From NCBI GenBank assembly GCA_030374805.1, contig JARGSG010000200.1, forward strand, positions 955,810 to 1,019,809: DNA of 64,000 nt, read 5' to 3'. The DNA is from Gracilaria gracilis. Taxonomy: Eukaryota > Rhodophyta > Florideophyceae > Gracilariales > Gracilariaceae. The notes under the pieces are model-generated. The model did not search any database. It saw only the letters and a program-made list of their open reading frames with translations, and was not told the origin of the DNA. How positions within the stretch are numbered: position 1 is the first letter of the stretch; each line of letters opens with the position of its first letter. A program made the translations under genes and the position numbers. Of the stretch, positions 31,281 to 42,628 are shown piece after piece.

Positions 31281-32336
31281 CTAATAGAGACGTTGCGAGC
31301 CGAGGAGCGCGTGTCCAAGACGCCATATTGCACCACGGGTCTCGCCAACATGAAGTACAAGGAGCAATATAGAGTCACACAACACCCCCAAACCTAAACT
31401 TCCAAGCCATTGCGCCGCAAATGCGATTAAGTAAGAATTTGAGACTCGTTCGCTTCCCGGAAACACACTGACACTGGTCAGCTCCAGATATGAGCCGTCC
31501 TCAACATCCACGCGCACCTCTTTCCAGTCGTATGAAATTCTCAACCGAGACACTGGCAAAAACGAGTTGCTGCAGTCACTTCTTTCCGCGCAGATTTGTC
31601 CATATGTAAGCAGTCGACAAGAGGGTTTTGGAGAACGGGTACAGTGTCGCAGAATGTGGCCAGCAGTACCACACGGCAGTCCGGGGATGCATAGTACTGA
31701 AGAGGCTGTTCTTTCTCGCAGAATGCTCTCTCCAAATCCATTTTCCTTGAGCCACGCGGTTTCTACACAGTCGGGACCTGGCTCCGGAGTAACTTCGTGG
31801 GGTCCAGAGCAGCTGCAGCCCCAATAGACGGAGTTCCCTTCCCTTCCTGTGAGGCATCTTGGTATCAGCTGTTCACATCTCGGGTATTGAAAATACGTCA
31901 GGAAACATGTTGACATCTCTAGAAATCAACGAAGGGCTTTGAAACTTACGCCATCGCAGCATTCACAGTTGCAACGTTCAGGTTGTTGTAGGTCACCTCC
32001 CATAAAGCTGAGACATTGAACACTTCGACAGTTCTCCGAATCTGTCTGTGAGCCTCCACAAATACCGCCAAAAGGCAGGCGTGCAAGATCTAAAGTACAT
32101 GAAGAGGAGAAAACAATGAGTAATCGAAATTAATATATCGAGGACGAAGGAGGGTTGAAGCTAAGCGTACCGATACTTGAAGGCACCTCAGCGGAAGACA
32201 CATGAGGGTAGCCAGATGCAGTCAAGCTAGTTAGAGTTGGCCCTCGTAAGGAAACCGTTTCATTCAGTGGTGCGCCCAGTAGCAACTGCGAGAGGGTGAA
32301 AGCGAGAAGAAGTTGCAAGAGGGCCATCGTTCGCAT
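31281..32336 (-). CDS. Secreted/membrane Cys-rich protein, three exons, 297 aa
   Basis: Exon 1 32171-32336 (signal peptide MRTMALLQLLLAFTLSQLLLG), intron 81 nt (GTACGC...TTTAG), exon 2 31950-32089, intron 81 nt (GTAAGT...AACAG), exon 3 31281-31868. Both junctions keep the frame (phase 1, then phase 0). A shorter second intron ending CTAGAG at 31917 would also keep frame and add 16 residues. The mature protein has Cys clusters in exons 2 and 3 (CNCECCDG; GCSCSG) and near the C-terminus a hydrophobic stretch (YLIAFAAQWLGSLGLGVLC... LLLVLHV) that may anchor it in the membrane. I do not recognise the family. A TATA box lies about 50 nt upstream of the ATG. Confidence 0.6.
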
Positions 32337-32385
32337 TTGAGACGAGGTAGAAGCAGTACGAATGTTCCAAGGTGGACAAAGACTG

Positions 32386-32393
32386 TTATAAAG
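32386..32393 (-). promoter_or_regulatory. TATA box of the three-exon gene
   Basis: CTTTATAAC on the minus strand, 50-57 nt upstream of the ATG at 32336. Confidence 0.5.
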
Positions 32394-32974
32394 CGCTCTG
32401 CGGGTTGTCCTTGCTTTGCTGCCGTGCACCTCTCCTCATCGTTGAGTACACGATGAACCACATATGTCCTCGCGGACAGTGCCTCCCCCTCACCAACAAG
32501 CACGAAACTTTTGTCATTTCGCACATGATGTGACCATATTATCGACATGATGGTGCCTTGGTTGACATTGTGCTAACTTGGCAAGTTTTAGATTGTATTT
32601 AAAATGTTGGTTATGCTTATTGTTTCGCGACGCAAATGAATCTACCATGTATATAGTTTGCCAAAGCGATATAGGATATCATATGGATCATATGGGTATA
32701 GTTACAGTCGCCGGGGCAACTGAAAAGAAACTATACGCCCGGGCTACTCTAACCGTACCTGGTGGAAACAACTGTACAGCATGAATGTGAGACTATCTTT
32801 TGTAGTTTAGGGAGATTGAACTGATTGTTTTAGTCACATAGCCAAGCAAAATGTCGTCTGATGATAATCAGAGGACTACAAATTAGGAGTCGGGTTGGAA
32901 CGGAATGGTCGGGCATCATCTATCTGTACGAACACTAAGATCATGAGCACTGTGATCAGCAGTGAATTTCGTTA

Positions 32975-33361
32975 TCAGTGTGCGAGCCTAGCCAAGCTTT
33001 CAACAAGATGAATTAGCGGCGAGAACATGATGAGGATCTGCTCGTTGATGCCCTTTCCAGTGATGATTTCCGTAATGAGGCCAATGACAAAGCCCAGCTG
33101 AGCCAGTCGTCCGTTGACTTTCTCGGCGTAAGGGGTGAATCCCTGGGGTCCGCGGTATTCGCTGTTGAGTTTTGCGGCGCGATTGGCCTCCAGAGAACGA
33201 TAGGGAGAGGGGGCGGCGACCTTTGGCTTGTCCTTTGTCTGTAGTGCCATGCGGGGAGTTGCGACGAAAGTGCGCGGCACTTGTGTGGTTGTGGACGAGA
33301 GAAAGGGCTTGGTGATGAGCGACGGGGTGAAAGAGGAAACGAATGCGGTGTGGGAAGTCAT
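32975..33361 (-). CDS. Plastid one-helix / high-light-inducible chlorophyll-binding protein
   Basis: ATG at 33361, 128 residues. Residues 1-40 are Ser/Thr/Pro-rich with few acidic residues, like a plastid transit peptide. The chlorophyll-binding helix is at 80-102: E80-x-x-N83-G-R85 followed by LAQLGFVIGLITEIITG, the ExxNGRxAMxGF...TG motif of HLIP/OHP proteins and of LHC helices I and III. A second hydrophobic segment (ILIMFSPLIHLVESL, 109-123) closes the protein. Members of this family bind chlorophyll and carotenoid in the thylakoid and act in photoprotection and photosystem assembly. The conserved Met after the motif is Gln here (RLAQLGF). No intron. TATA box 135 nt upstream. Confidence 0.9.
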   Translation of the reverse strand: MTSHTAFVSSFTPSLITKPFLSSTTTQVPRTFVATPRMALQTKDKPKVAAPSPYRSLEANRAAKLNSEYRGPQGFTPYAEKVNGRLAQLGFVIGLITEIITGKGINEQILIMFSPLIHLVESLARLAH

Positions 33362-33495
33362 TGTGATGAGTAGTCGAAAGTGGGAGAAAGTGAGTTGAGA
33401 ATGAGGGTCAAATCTGCGAATTACGGTTCTTCCGGGTGAGTGAGTAAAACTGTCTGGACTTTGAGAGCGCGATGATCAGGTGGGGGTGTGCCGGG

Positions 33496-33503
33496 CTTTA
33501 TAG
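33496..33503 (-). promoter_or_regulatory. TATA box of the HLIP gene
   Basis: CTATAAAG on the minus strand, followed about 30 nt later by a pyrimidine-rich leader. Confidence 0.55.
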
Positions 33504-34004
33504 AAGTGCGGAGGTACGGGATACGCATTCCGACAACGTACGCAGGAATCTGGCTGTATCTCGTCCGGCGTCGGACGGAGAAACAAGGGACCAGCGGAGG
33601 AGAAGGCGGATGGCGGACAGAGTCATGCAAATCGGCGGATGCAATGCGTACCAGAGCGAGGCTCGATGGTGGCGTTGGGTGATAACGGAGAGCCGCAAAA
33701 GTTGAATCGCCGCCCAGGATAACAGCCTTCGCTGGGGGCACGGCATTGGGTGCATTTGTGAAGCGGTGCATTATGGCGTGTTGTGATTGGTGCGCAGAGG
33801 ACTGTTGCGCATGTGGTGGCGGTTGGTGGAGGCGGCCCGCGCAGACGGGTGGCTGGCGCGTCGGGTGGCTGGCGCGTCGGGTGGCTGGCGCGTTGAGCTG
33901 GTTTCTGCGTTGATGTAGAATTACAAAACTTACATTCTGACGTGGCGTGGGTCTCGTTGGACGTGTAAAGCTACAGTACTGGGCGGGTAATTCTTGGAGG
34001 GCCT
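33504..34004. other. HLIP upstream region to the insertion point of element C
   Basis: GC-rich; includes three tandem copies of the 15-bp unit GGGTGGCTGGCGCGT (about 33848-33892). The long minus frame across 33421-34251 runs into the LTR and has no support. The last five bases GGCCT (34000-34004) are the target duplication of element C. Confidence 0.5.
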
Positions 34005-34209
34005 TGTTGATACCGGTCGGCCTCTTGCAAGGCGAGAGCGCCACACACGCGTCATTTGTGCGCAGTGCAACGCCCGGCGCACAGCAATGCGCCTGTGGGT
34101 TGCACTGGCAAAATAAATTGCGCGACCGTCCGGCTCGGCGCTCTGCCCGCCGGCGGTCAACTATGCGCGCACTTCGCTCGACCCCTTTCGTCCCCGCTCG
34201 CGCGCTACA
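34005..34209 (+). repeat. 5' LTR of copia C
   Basis: 205 bp, TG...CA, identical by eye to the 3' copy. Confidence 0.95.
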
Positions 34210-34220
34210 TGGTAGCATCG
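34210..34220 (+). promoter_or_regulatory. Primer binding site of copia C
   Basis: TGGTAGCATCG immediately after the 5' LTR; complementary to a GCUACCA tRNA 3' end, as for initiator tRNA-Met. Confidence 0.65.
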
Positions 34221-35500
34221 CCTGGGGCGCGCTGCCCCGGGCCGCCATCATCTACAAACATGCTCCGCCTCCTTCCTCGCTTCCCGTCGTTCTCTAACAG
34301 CGCGCATGCAACTACTCAGGCTTTCAACTTTGGAAGATTGTTTGCGAATACCAAGGCTCGCCTGCCCGAAGGTATGTTGTGGCTACGGCTCTGCGGGCGT
34401 AATCCATTGCAAACAATTGACTTAGTGAAAGGCTCCCATGGTCTGTCGATCTGGTGTGGCTTGGAAAGTCTTTGCACGCGATCAGGATAAGGACACTTTA
34501 CTTTTTCTTCCTGTACTGCTGTGCTGTTCACAGATTTTGGATAACGATGAACTACATTGGTTGGTCTTTTTGCCTTCTACATGTTTGCGAAACGCTTTAT
34601 TCAAGTTACAATTATGCGCTTACTTGGCTCGGCATAGCAGATATTCTATGGTTTGGATATCAAGGGGTTTGCTTCGGGCGAAACCACTAAACGAAGGTTA
34701 CCCTCTGTGTATTCTGGGAAGCTCGTCAGTCTCTCTGAATGTTCTACGATTCCGTTTGCCGCTTGCGAAACATTTTCTACGCTTATTCCCTTCCATTTCT
34801 ACGGACGTCGTGAATTTTTCGTGCGTATGACGATTCGACGCACGTTAAGACTTTACACCTCTCCTTACCAAGCACGAGCGATTGCGCGACAAGCTGATTC
34901 GTCGCGCAATCTCAGGTAAATTCTCTACCTGGTTCTAATTCTTCCCATCATTCATGCGGACGTAACCACGAAGTTTTTTTTCCGATACATTCTAGACGGA
35001 GATTCTGATTTGTCGGGTCTTAAGTGTCTTCTCGCAGTCTTCGTCAAAAAGAGCTCTCTTTTTGGTTCTTGTCAAGACGTCGGTACTCGCCGGGTTCCTT
35101 CTTTTGCCGCAACTCACTTCTTTTGTACAGAGACAACGCTCTCTATTACCTTACTACGTAATCAGCATCCGTTTTGTTTCATTCTTTGTTTGAGAAAGTG
35201 AAGTACACTCCGCTTTGCGAGTGCGGGAAGATCCTTCAAAGGTCTGTTTGTTGTGGTGCGGGGTTAGCTGCTTAATTGCGGGGACCCGTCCTACATCGAT
35301 CGCCTGGCTCCCAAGGTTGGGCCAGGAACACCTCAAGTTCACACCTTTTCCACCGGTAGGGGACTGGCGAAGTTGAAGAAGAAGAAGTTCAAGAAGTTCA
35401 AGAAGAAGAAGAAACGTTCCTACCCCGTAGGTCGCGATATCCTTATCTCGTAGAAGAAGGTTGATCATACACTTTCATCCGTCGCTCCCCGGACGCCTCA

Positions 35501-38500
35501 ATGTCGGGCACAAATGAGGGTCTCCTTGGCAGGCTTCCAAAGCTCAAGGTCCCCACCGACTAAATTCTCTGGCGTCGTCGTCTTCTGGCGTATCTCCGCA
35601 GAGACGACCCATTTCTCTCCGGTCTTGACCCACGTCCTGATGGGTTCAACCCCACAAACCGGGCAATGAGATCTTGGTTCGAAAAGTCAGTCAAAGCGAA
35701 GAGCACCATCACACTCTGCCTCGGTGACTCTCCGCTTGCTCTTGTTCGAATGTTTGTCGATGATGATGACAAAACGGCCAAAGATCTCTGGGATGAACTG
35801 CAGCGCGTGTACACAACCACCAACGCGCAAGCTGTGCAGAACATCCGCCATCGTCTGGACACTTTGGTATACAAGGACAGCGACGACTGGAATAAGCACG
35901 TCGCTAAGTTCCTGGAAGTTGTTGGGGAACTTGCCACCTTCGATGAGGAACTTTCGGAGAAAGACAAAGTCTCCAAACTCATTCGAAGTCTCCCCAACTC
36001 CTTTGCTCCCTTGGCCATGATGTCAAACCTAACCGATGTCGGGTTCGACTCCATTGTGAACGCTGTCGAAGCTGAAGTGGCTCGTCGCAAGAACCCTAAC
36101 AACCCGACATCCTCCGCTCCTTCGTCCACCCCCACTACCCAACCGAAAGCCAACACGGCAAACAAGGGTGGTCGAAAGCAGCGAAACCGGCGTAACAAGT
36201 CCTCGGCTACCAAGAGCCGCTACGATGACAATTGCTACTACTGCGGTCGTCGTGGACATTACGCTCGAGATTGCTACAAACGCAAACGTGAGGAGTCTGA
36301 CAATAATGATAACCAGCACAACTCCAACGGACGGCAGCAATCTAATCGCAACAACGGTGGTTCTCGTCGTTCACAGTATGGGTCCCACAAAGGAGGACAA
36401 CGCCAATCCAACTGGAACTCAGGGTTTGCACCAAGGGGGGATGGAAATGATAATCGTAACTCAAATCATAACTCCAAACCTCGTTCATATGTGGTGCAAA
36501 GAAATGATGATCCGCCTCCTTCACCTGGCTTCAACTGCAATATGGCCAAGTTCAAGAGTAAGATCGCTCTTCTTTCTCAAACGAAATTGGACTCAGCCTA
36601 TATTGACTCAGGGGCAACTCATCACTTCTTCCATTCGCGGAAGTCGTTCATTCGCTACGAACGAATTGAGATCGAGACTGTTCAGGCTGCCTCAGGAACA
36701 GCTCGTCTCGTTGGCAAAGGTCATGTTTGGATACCTTTGAACCGTGGTACAGTCATCGAGGCTTACCACGCGCCTGCCTTTGAGTCTAACATCCTTTCTG
36801 TTGGCGTTCTCAGTGTAGAGTTCATGGTGATGTTCACTTCCACCATTCGGCCATTCAATGGATGTTTCATCATGGATCCTAACCGAAACTCTGAAATCAT
36901 TTGGGAAACGGAAATCAACCAAGGCCTCTTCGTCATGGACCTCGCTGATAACGACAAACAAGTGATGGTCGTGAACGCAAGTAACAGCAATCAGGAGCTG
37001 GCTTTGGAATGGCACGGTCGAACTGGTCATCTTCACCCAAGTAGATACCAGAACCTTGCCAAGTCTTTCGACTCTGTGCCTTACTTTCAACGTTCCATCT
37101 TGGAGTCGTTGACGTGCGTCCCTTGCCTCACAGGCAAGAAGAAACGGAACCCAATCACCGCCCGGTCGCGATCCGTTTCGACGTCAAGTCCCTTGGAACT
37201 TATCCACATGGAACTGTCGGGAAAGATTTCGCCATCTCTCTCTGGTGCAATCTACGCCATGGCCGTACTGGATGACCACACTTCCAAGTCGGACGTTTTC
37301 TTCTTGATGGACAAGACAGGTGCTAGTGTTTTGAAGCACCTGGCTTGGTACAAACGCAGATCGGAGCTAGAACTTAACCACTCGTTTCGCTTGAAGAATG
37401 TTCGCCTGGACGGGGCCGGCGAACACAAAAGCAGTGAGTTGGACACTTTCTGCTTCGATCATGGCATAGTCTTGGACTACTCTCCTGCCTACGCCTCCGA
37501 ATCTAATGGAGCCGCGGAGAGGCTTATCCAAGAACATTGGACCAGGGCTCGTGTACTTCTCTTCGCGAGCAAACTGCCCATTTCCTTCTGGGCAGAGGCA
37601 ATGAACCATGCCAACTGGCTCCGAAATAGGGCTCCATCTTCAAGGATACAAGGACGGATACCGATTCTGGAATGGAATCCGTCCATTATAATCGACTTTA
37701 CGAACATTCCGAACTTTGGTCAGCCTGGCTACGCCTTTGTATATCGGTCCAAGACCGTGGCATCAAAGAAGTTCCTCCCCCGTTCTGTCTTCGCGCACTT
37801 CGTGGGCATGCAAAGCGACACCACACTCGCCCGTGTGTTTGTGCCGGGGAAGAACTCGGTCGTCACTTGCCGTATTCTGGACTTCAAGGCTGTCAACTCC
37901 TCTCCTCTTCCAAACATCTCCACCCTCCTGGAGGGTATAACTCGCCAACAGGAGACAGAGGAAACGGACCATACCTCACAGACCGATAACGGTCCTGACT
38001 TGGAGGACCACCTGGTAAAGGCGATGACAACAATCGCACATAACTTTCCAAATGTATGGGTCTCCAAGAAAACTGTGTATGACCCCAACGTTCCAAGTAG
38101 TTTCAAGGACGCGTGCAGAGATCCCGGTTGGTGTGAGGCCATCGACCGCGAGATGAACGCACTCATCCGCCGTAACACTTGGGAACTTATACCCAGGGAA
38201 TCCTGGATGAAACCGGTTCCGTATACTTGGGTCTTCAAGGAGAAGATGTTGGATGGAGTCGGGAAGAAGTTCTTGAAGAAGGCACGCTGCTGTCTACGGG
38301 GAGACAAACAGAAGCCCTTCATTGACTTCGATCCATTCAACACTTATGCGCCAGTAGCCTGTCATGAAGCACTACGCATTCTTCTCTCAGTTGCTGCCGC
38401 ACAAAACCTTTTACTGGAGGGAGCAGACATATCAAATGCCTACTTATATGGAAAACTGGATGTTCCGATAATTATGGAACAACCCTCTAACTCCACTGGC

Positions 38501-39676
38501 AATGTGGAGAAGACAGGCCATGTCTGCAAACTGCTTAACTCCATCTACGGTGCTGTCCAAGCTGGAATAATATGGGGTTCCCTCTTTTCTGAAGCTCTCC
38601 TATCATGGAACTTTGTGACATCAGCTCTCGACTCTCGCGTCTTCATGTTCCGCGAGCAGGACAACTTCCTGATCTTGGCTGTTATAGTCGACGACTGCGC
38701 ATTCGCTGCCAACAATGCCAAACTTCTAAATGACTTCAAACACAAACTGTCTGCAACGTTTGATGTGAAGCTCTATGGAGAGCTGAAGTCATTCATAGGT
38801 TGGAATATTCAGCGATCTCCTTCCGGCATTAAGGTTAATCAATATGGATATGCACTACAAATTCTCAGGAAGTTTGGTATGCAACAGTGCAATGCAGTTG
38901 GATCACCTTTCCCTACGGCTGCCAATGTACTGCCATCTGGTGAGGAAGACGTCATTCTTTCGACAGATGATCATGCAGAGTATAGGTCAGGGATTGGTGC
39001 ATTACTTTACATTTCTGTATCTACCCGTCCTGACCTTTCCTTTCCCATATCAGCGCTCTCAAGGCATTTACATAACCCATGTGAACGACACTTATCGCTG
39101 CTCAAACGATTATATAGGTACTTGGCTGGCACTATGGATTATGGACTTCATTTTCCAGCCCACCGTCCTATTTCTCCCCGCCTCACTCTGTGCCGTACGC
39201 TGACGCCGATTGGGGGGGATGCATTGAGACTCGTAAGTCCACAACAGGGTACGTTATCGTCGTCAACGACGCACCAGTCATGTGGAAATCAAAGCGTCAA
39301 ACGGTAATTGCGCTATCTTCGGCAGAGGCGGAGTATATCGCTCTTTCTACCTGCGCGAAAGACCTTTCGTGGATACGAAAGATGTATTTTGAATTCGCAC
39401 ACATCCAGCCTTGGAGCGAGGATCTATGGTTCGAAAGCCACAAAGATCATGAATGATAGCTCGGCTGCTATATCTTTGACCACGAGTCCACAGATATCTG
39501 CTCGAAACAAGCACATCGATTTGAAGACGCACCATGTGCGGGACCTGGAGAGAGGTCAAATTATTAAGCTGTGCAAAATCCCAAGGAGTCAACAGATCGC
39601 TGACATACTGACAAAGTGTGCGTCCCTCCCAGAAGTGAGGAGGATGGTCAGCTTGATGCATATTGACTCGTTCTAG
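35501..39676 (+). pseudogene. Copia C gag-pol polyprotein with one stop and two frameshifts
   Basis: The natural start is ATG 35501 (MSGTNEGLLG). A TAA at 35561-35563 interrupts the frame after 20 codons. It stays open afterwards, with an ATG at 35666 that could restart translation and gives a 1213-codon frame to 39307. Seen in order: UBN2/copia-type Gag helices (35750-36080), CCHC knuckle CYYCGRRGHYARDC (about 36232), protease IDSGATHHF (about 36604), GAG-pre-integrase LEWHGRTGHLH (about 37006), integrase with Asp, Asp and Glu (37205-37530), reverse transcriptase with VDD box (about 38690), RNase H. Within RNase H the frame moves at about 39185 (to PYADADWGGC) and again at about 39430 (to IMNDSSAAIS), ending at TAG 39674. 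Confidence 0.9.
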
Positions 39677-40149
39677 GAAGAATTGTTGGGGTCTACTGAC
39701 TACACTAACTACTTTGTTATGTTTTGTTTTGTCTCTTTTGTTTGCTACATGTTTGAATGTCTGACTAATTGTTTATGAATGTTTGTGGTTCACAACCTTC
39801 TCCGTTTTCCCACAGAGGTACATGTTTTTTTGTCCCAACGGGTTTTTTACATGATATCTGGGTTTTGGAGTTTACTGGTGTGAACAAGTAATGACTCCCC
39901 AGCTTGGAGCTGGTGGAACTATGTGTGTGATGCGTTATGTATGAATGTATTTATATTATGTTTTGAATGTTGCACCACGCCTTTGGCATTTGCAAGATAA
40001 TGCCAGAGAAGAGACAGATTTGCAGAGAAATCGTGTCTACAGACCCTGCTCTTCGGTCGTTGATATTATGCTTTACTTGTGAATTGGGCTCAGTAACTAG
40101 ATGCTTATAAGTGGTGTAGGAAGAGTAGTCGCTTCGCCTTGAGGGACGG

Positions 40150-40354
40150 TGTTGATACCGGTCGGCCTCTTGCAAGGCGAGAGCGCCACACACGCGTCAT
40201 TTGTGCGCAGTGCAACGCCCGGCGCACAGCAATGCGCCTGTGGGTTGCACTGGCAAAATAAATTGCGCGACCGTCCGGCTCGGCGCTCTGCCCGCCGGCG
40301 GTCAACTATGCGCGCACTTCGCTCGACCCCTTTCGTCCCCGCTCGCGCGCTACA
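40150..40354 (+). repeat. 3' LTR of copia C
   Basis: 205 bp, followed by the GGCCT target duplication. Confidence 0.95.
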
Positions 40355-40567
40355 GGCCTAACTCTACCTTCCATTACCGGTAATTTACCGGTAACTTTAC
40401 ACGTTGTGCAAAACATGATCTGCAAAGCCAATGTTTGCGAAACCTTTTCTGAAAATGAATTGCAATCTTCTCTATGGAAACACGAATTCAATTCTCTTGC
40501 ACTCTCGTTTTACGTAAACACACGAATATTTGAAAACACGTTCGGATATTGGGAATTCTTGTGGCGC

Positions 40568-41860
40568 CTAATTACTTTTCACAAACATTACATTGGCACC
40601 CAGTGCTCGAACTGCATGACTGTTCTCCGCAGCTGCGGCTCCGTCGTGAGCCCAATTACAGTGCTGTGCCACACACGCCAGCGCATCAGCCTTGGAGCAG
40701 AAGGTGTTGTACCGCCCTCGTCCCTTCAACCACACCACTCCAAACCACGCGCAGAACGCCGCAAACGCCACCACCGCAAACAACGCCAAAGCCACCCCGA
40801 ACGTGGCCAGAATCAGAGTGTCGTTCACCTCCGTCACGTTGCGCTCGCCCACGATCCTTTGCACCGTGGCGTTCCTCTCGATGCGAAGCGAGGCCAGCCG
40901 TCGAGTGGGCGACGAAAACGTCGTTCTCAGCACAAAGTCTGCGATGAACGCTATGGACTTGAGTAGCTCTGTGTCGTCCTTCTTCTCCTGACGTATCACG
41001 GATACCGAGACAGAGAGGCCACCATCTCCACCCTGCAAAAAGTACATTATTTGTGCGAAACCGCCGATGTCATCGTCCATGCGCAACGACCCAACGCAGA
41101 GAAGAGTGTTGTAGTTGGAGCACCACAACTCGGTGATGCGGAAGAGACAGTCGCCAAGATCGACATTTTCCGAGAACGGAATGTTTGTGACTTGATTGCG
41201 CGGCACCTGGGTGAAGTCGACTCCGACGGTGCTGAAACTCAATTCGCAGCCGGTGAATTCAATCTGGGTTCTGCCTGCCTTCCATGTGGTTACCACTTCA
41301 TTCTCGAATCCATTTGACTCCCACAAGCACGTATAGTCAGAGAACTCGGTGCCCCGCGGCCATTTGATAGAGTCGAGATCCTCTACTTCATTGGTCCTAG
41401 AGTAAAAGGTGGTTTGGCCAATATCAGATTCGGAGCAGCCACTCTCTAGAAGGATGACAACGGTTGCGGAGGCCAGCGAGGCATCGGACGACACATGGTC
41501 TCGATAATCGATGTATGTACCCGGGGTTGCAGCAACCACTTTGTTCCTCACCAGAACTGGTTCTAACGCAGGTTTGGTGACGCCCTTAAACGCGAATCCA
41601 CCGGCTGTGCACAGGAGCGTGAAGGTGATTCCCACCAGTACGGACAGCAGGGAGAACAAATGGGGGGCCAAACCAATTTCCATTAACAGGGAGAGGCGCG
41701 TTGTGCTGAGACGCAACGGCTTGCGGACATCGTAGATGGTGCGGAGATTGTGACACGCCAGCAAGACACGCAGGAGGCGGATGAGGATGAGCACAAGGAA
41801 GACTTCAATGACGCTGTAGATGCCGTTTACAACGTTTGCGTGCAGATTGAGCTCAGCCAT
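40568..41860 (-). CDS. Multi-pass membrane protein, 430 aa, paralogue of 48818-50197
   Basis: ATG at 41860. Membrane segments are visible at about residues 12-35, 66-90 and 345-378. Between the second and third lies a roughly 250-residue region with several Cys and N-glycosylation-type NxT/S sites near its end (RNATVQ, RNVTEV), presumably extracellular or lumenal. The C-terminal 48 residues are soluble. The N-terminal signature RLSTTRLSLLMEIGL matches HLTTTRLAVLADYGI of the divergent gene at 48818, and the segment order is the same, so the two are paralogues. I recognise no known family. The gene ends 214 bp from copia C and starts 456 bp from copia B. Confidence 0.75.
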   Translation of the reverse strand: MAELNLHANVVNGIYSVIEVFLVLILIRLLRVLLACHNLRTIYDVRKPLRLSTTRLSLLMEIGLAPHLFSLLSVLVGITFTLLCTAGGFAFKGVTKPALEPVLVRNKVVAATPGTYIDYRDHVSSDASLASATVVILLESGCSESDIGQTTFYSRTNEVEDLDSIKWPRGTEFSDYTCLWESNGFENEVVTTWKAGRTQIEFTGCELSFSTVGVDFTQVPRNQVTNIPFSENVDLGDCLFRITELWCSNYNTLLCVGSLRMDDDIGGFAQIMYFLQGGDGGLSVSVSVIRQEKKDDTELLKSIAFIADFVLRTTFSSPTRRLASLRIERNATVQRIVGERNVTEVNDTLILATFGVALALFAVVAFAAFCAWFGVVWLKGRGRYNTFCSKADALACVAQHCNWAHDGAAAAENSHAVRALGANVMFVKSN

Positions 41861-41930
41861 CGAACAGCAGCCCGCCCATGGAAGTGGGATGAGCGCGGAC
41901 GGACGGGATGGAGGGGAGGCAGAGATAGTT

Positions 41931-41972
41931 TTCCTACGTGCTATTTCCTACGTGCTATTTCCTACGTGCTAT
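41931..41972. repeat. 14-bp tandem repeat, three copies, in promoter of the 41860 gene
   Basis: Three perfect copies of TTCCTACGTGCTAT at 41931, 41945 and 41959, i.e. 71-112 nt upstream of the minus-strand ATG. Each has an ACGT core (TACGTG), like a plant G-box/A-box half site, so they may be regulatory sites. Confidence 0.85.
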
Positions 41973-42316
41973 GCGGTGATAACTCTACTATCCGATTCGA
42001 GTTGGCACCGAAAATGATTTTTGCTAATCGTCTCCCGAGACCTTTTGCGTGGACATACACATGAGAATATTTGATAGCCGAACCATACTCGACCCACTGC
42101 TGTCAGGAAATTGGACTCAGCACTGTGTGCACATACATACCGGTTCGTACAGTACTGTATTCACACCTGGAATTTATAAGGGATATTGGCTAATTCATGC
42201 GTTACTGTCGGAAGCTACTCCTCACCGCTTGAGATATCCTCATCAGTTTTGGAGCCAAAGTCTACATTACAAACTCCATTCCATGCGGGCAGGCGAGTGG
42301 CAGCGTCGCACGACAG

Positions 42317-42628
42317 TGTTGAAATAGGGATTGACTGAGATGAGAAGGTATCCGAGGAATTGCTTTCCTCTTCGGTTTATTGAGTGTCTAGCTGTGTTTT
42401 ATAGTCTACCATCAAGGATGAATACACAGCTATTGTGTTCCATGCGTGCTCTAAATCTTTGATTAGAACAGCATGGATGTTGATCCGTCGTGGAACGCCC
42501 TGAGACCGCAACGCGCTGCACTACACATGTCAGACGGTAGTCACCCCACGAGTTTGCCGGATACAAGTTTTCTGTGCAGTACACAGACTCACAAGACTGC
42601 TCGTGCAGGCGGCGTCAGTGTCGCTACA
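42317..42628 (-). repeat. 3' LTR of copia B
   Basis: 312 bp, TGTTGAAATA...GTCGCTACA; the minus-strand polypurine tract GGAACGAGAGGGAA abuts it at 42629-42642. Confidence 0.93.

Larger units (their letters stand above)
34005..40354 (+). mobile_element. Ty1/copia element C, very young insertion
   Basis: 205-bp LTRs at 34005-34209 and 40150-40354 (TGTTGATACC...GCGCGCTACA) appear identical along their whole length and are flanked by perfect GGCCT duplications (34000-34004, 40355-40359). A primer site TGGTAGCATCG directly follows the 5' LTR, and a purine-rich GAGGGACGG precedes the 3' LTR. A leader of about 1.3 kb separates the LTR from gag. The LTRs are GC-rich and unrelated to those of elements A and B. 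The polyprotein frame carries one stop and two frameshifts despite the recent insertion. Confidence 0.95.

Noticed and set aside
33421..34251. 276-codon minus-strand frame upstream of the HLIP gene
   Set aside because: It crosses the end of copia C (LTR starts at 34005), has no plausible start and is low-complexity; its right half is repeated in the 3' LTR.
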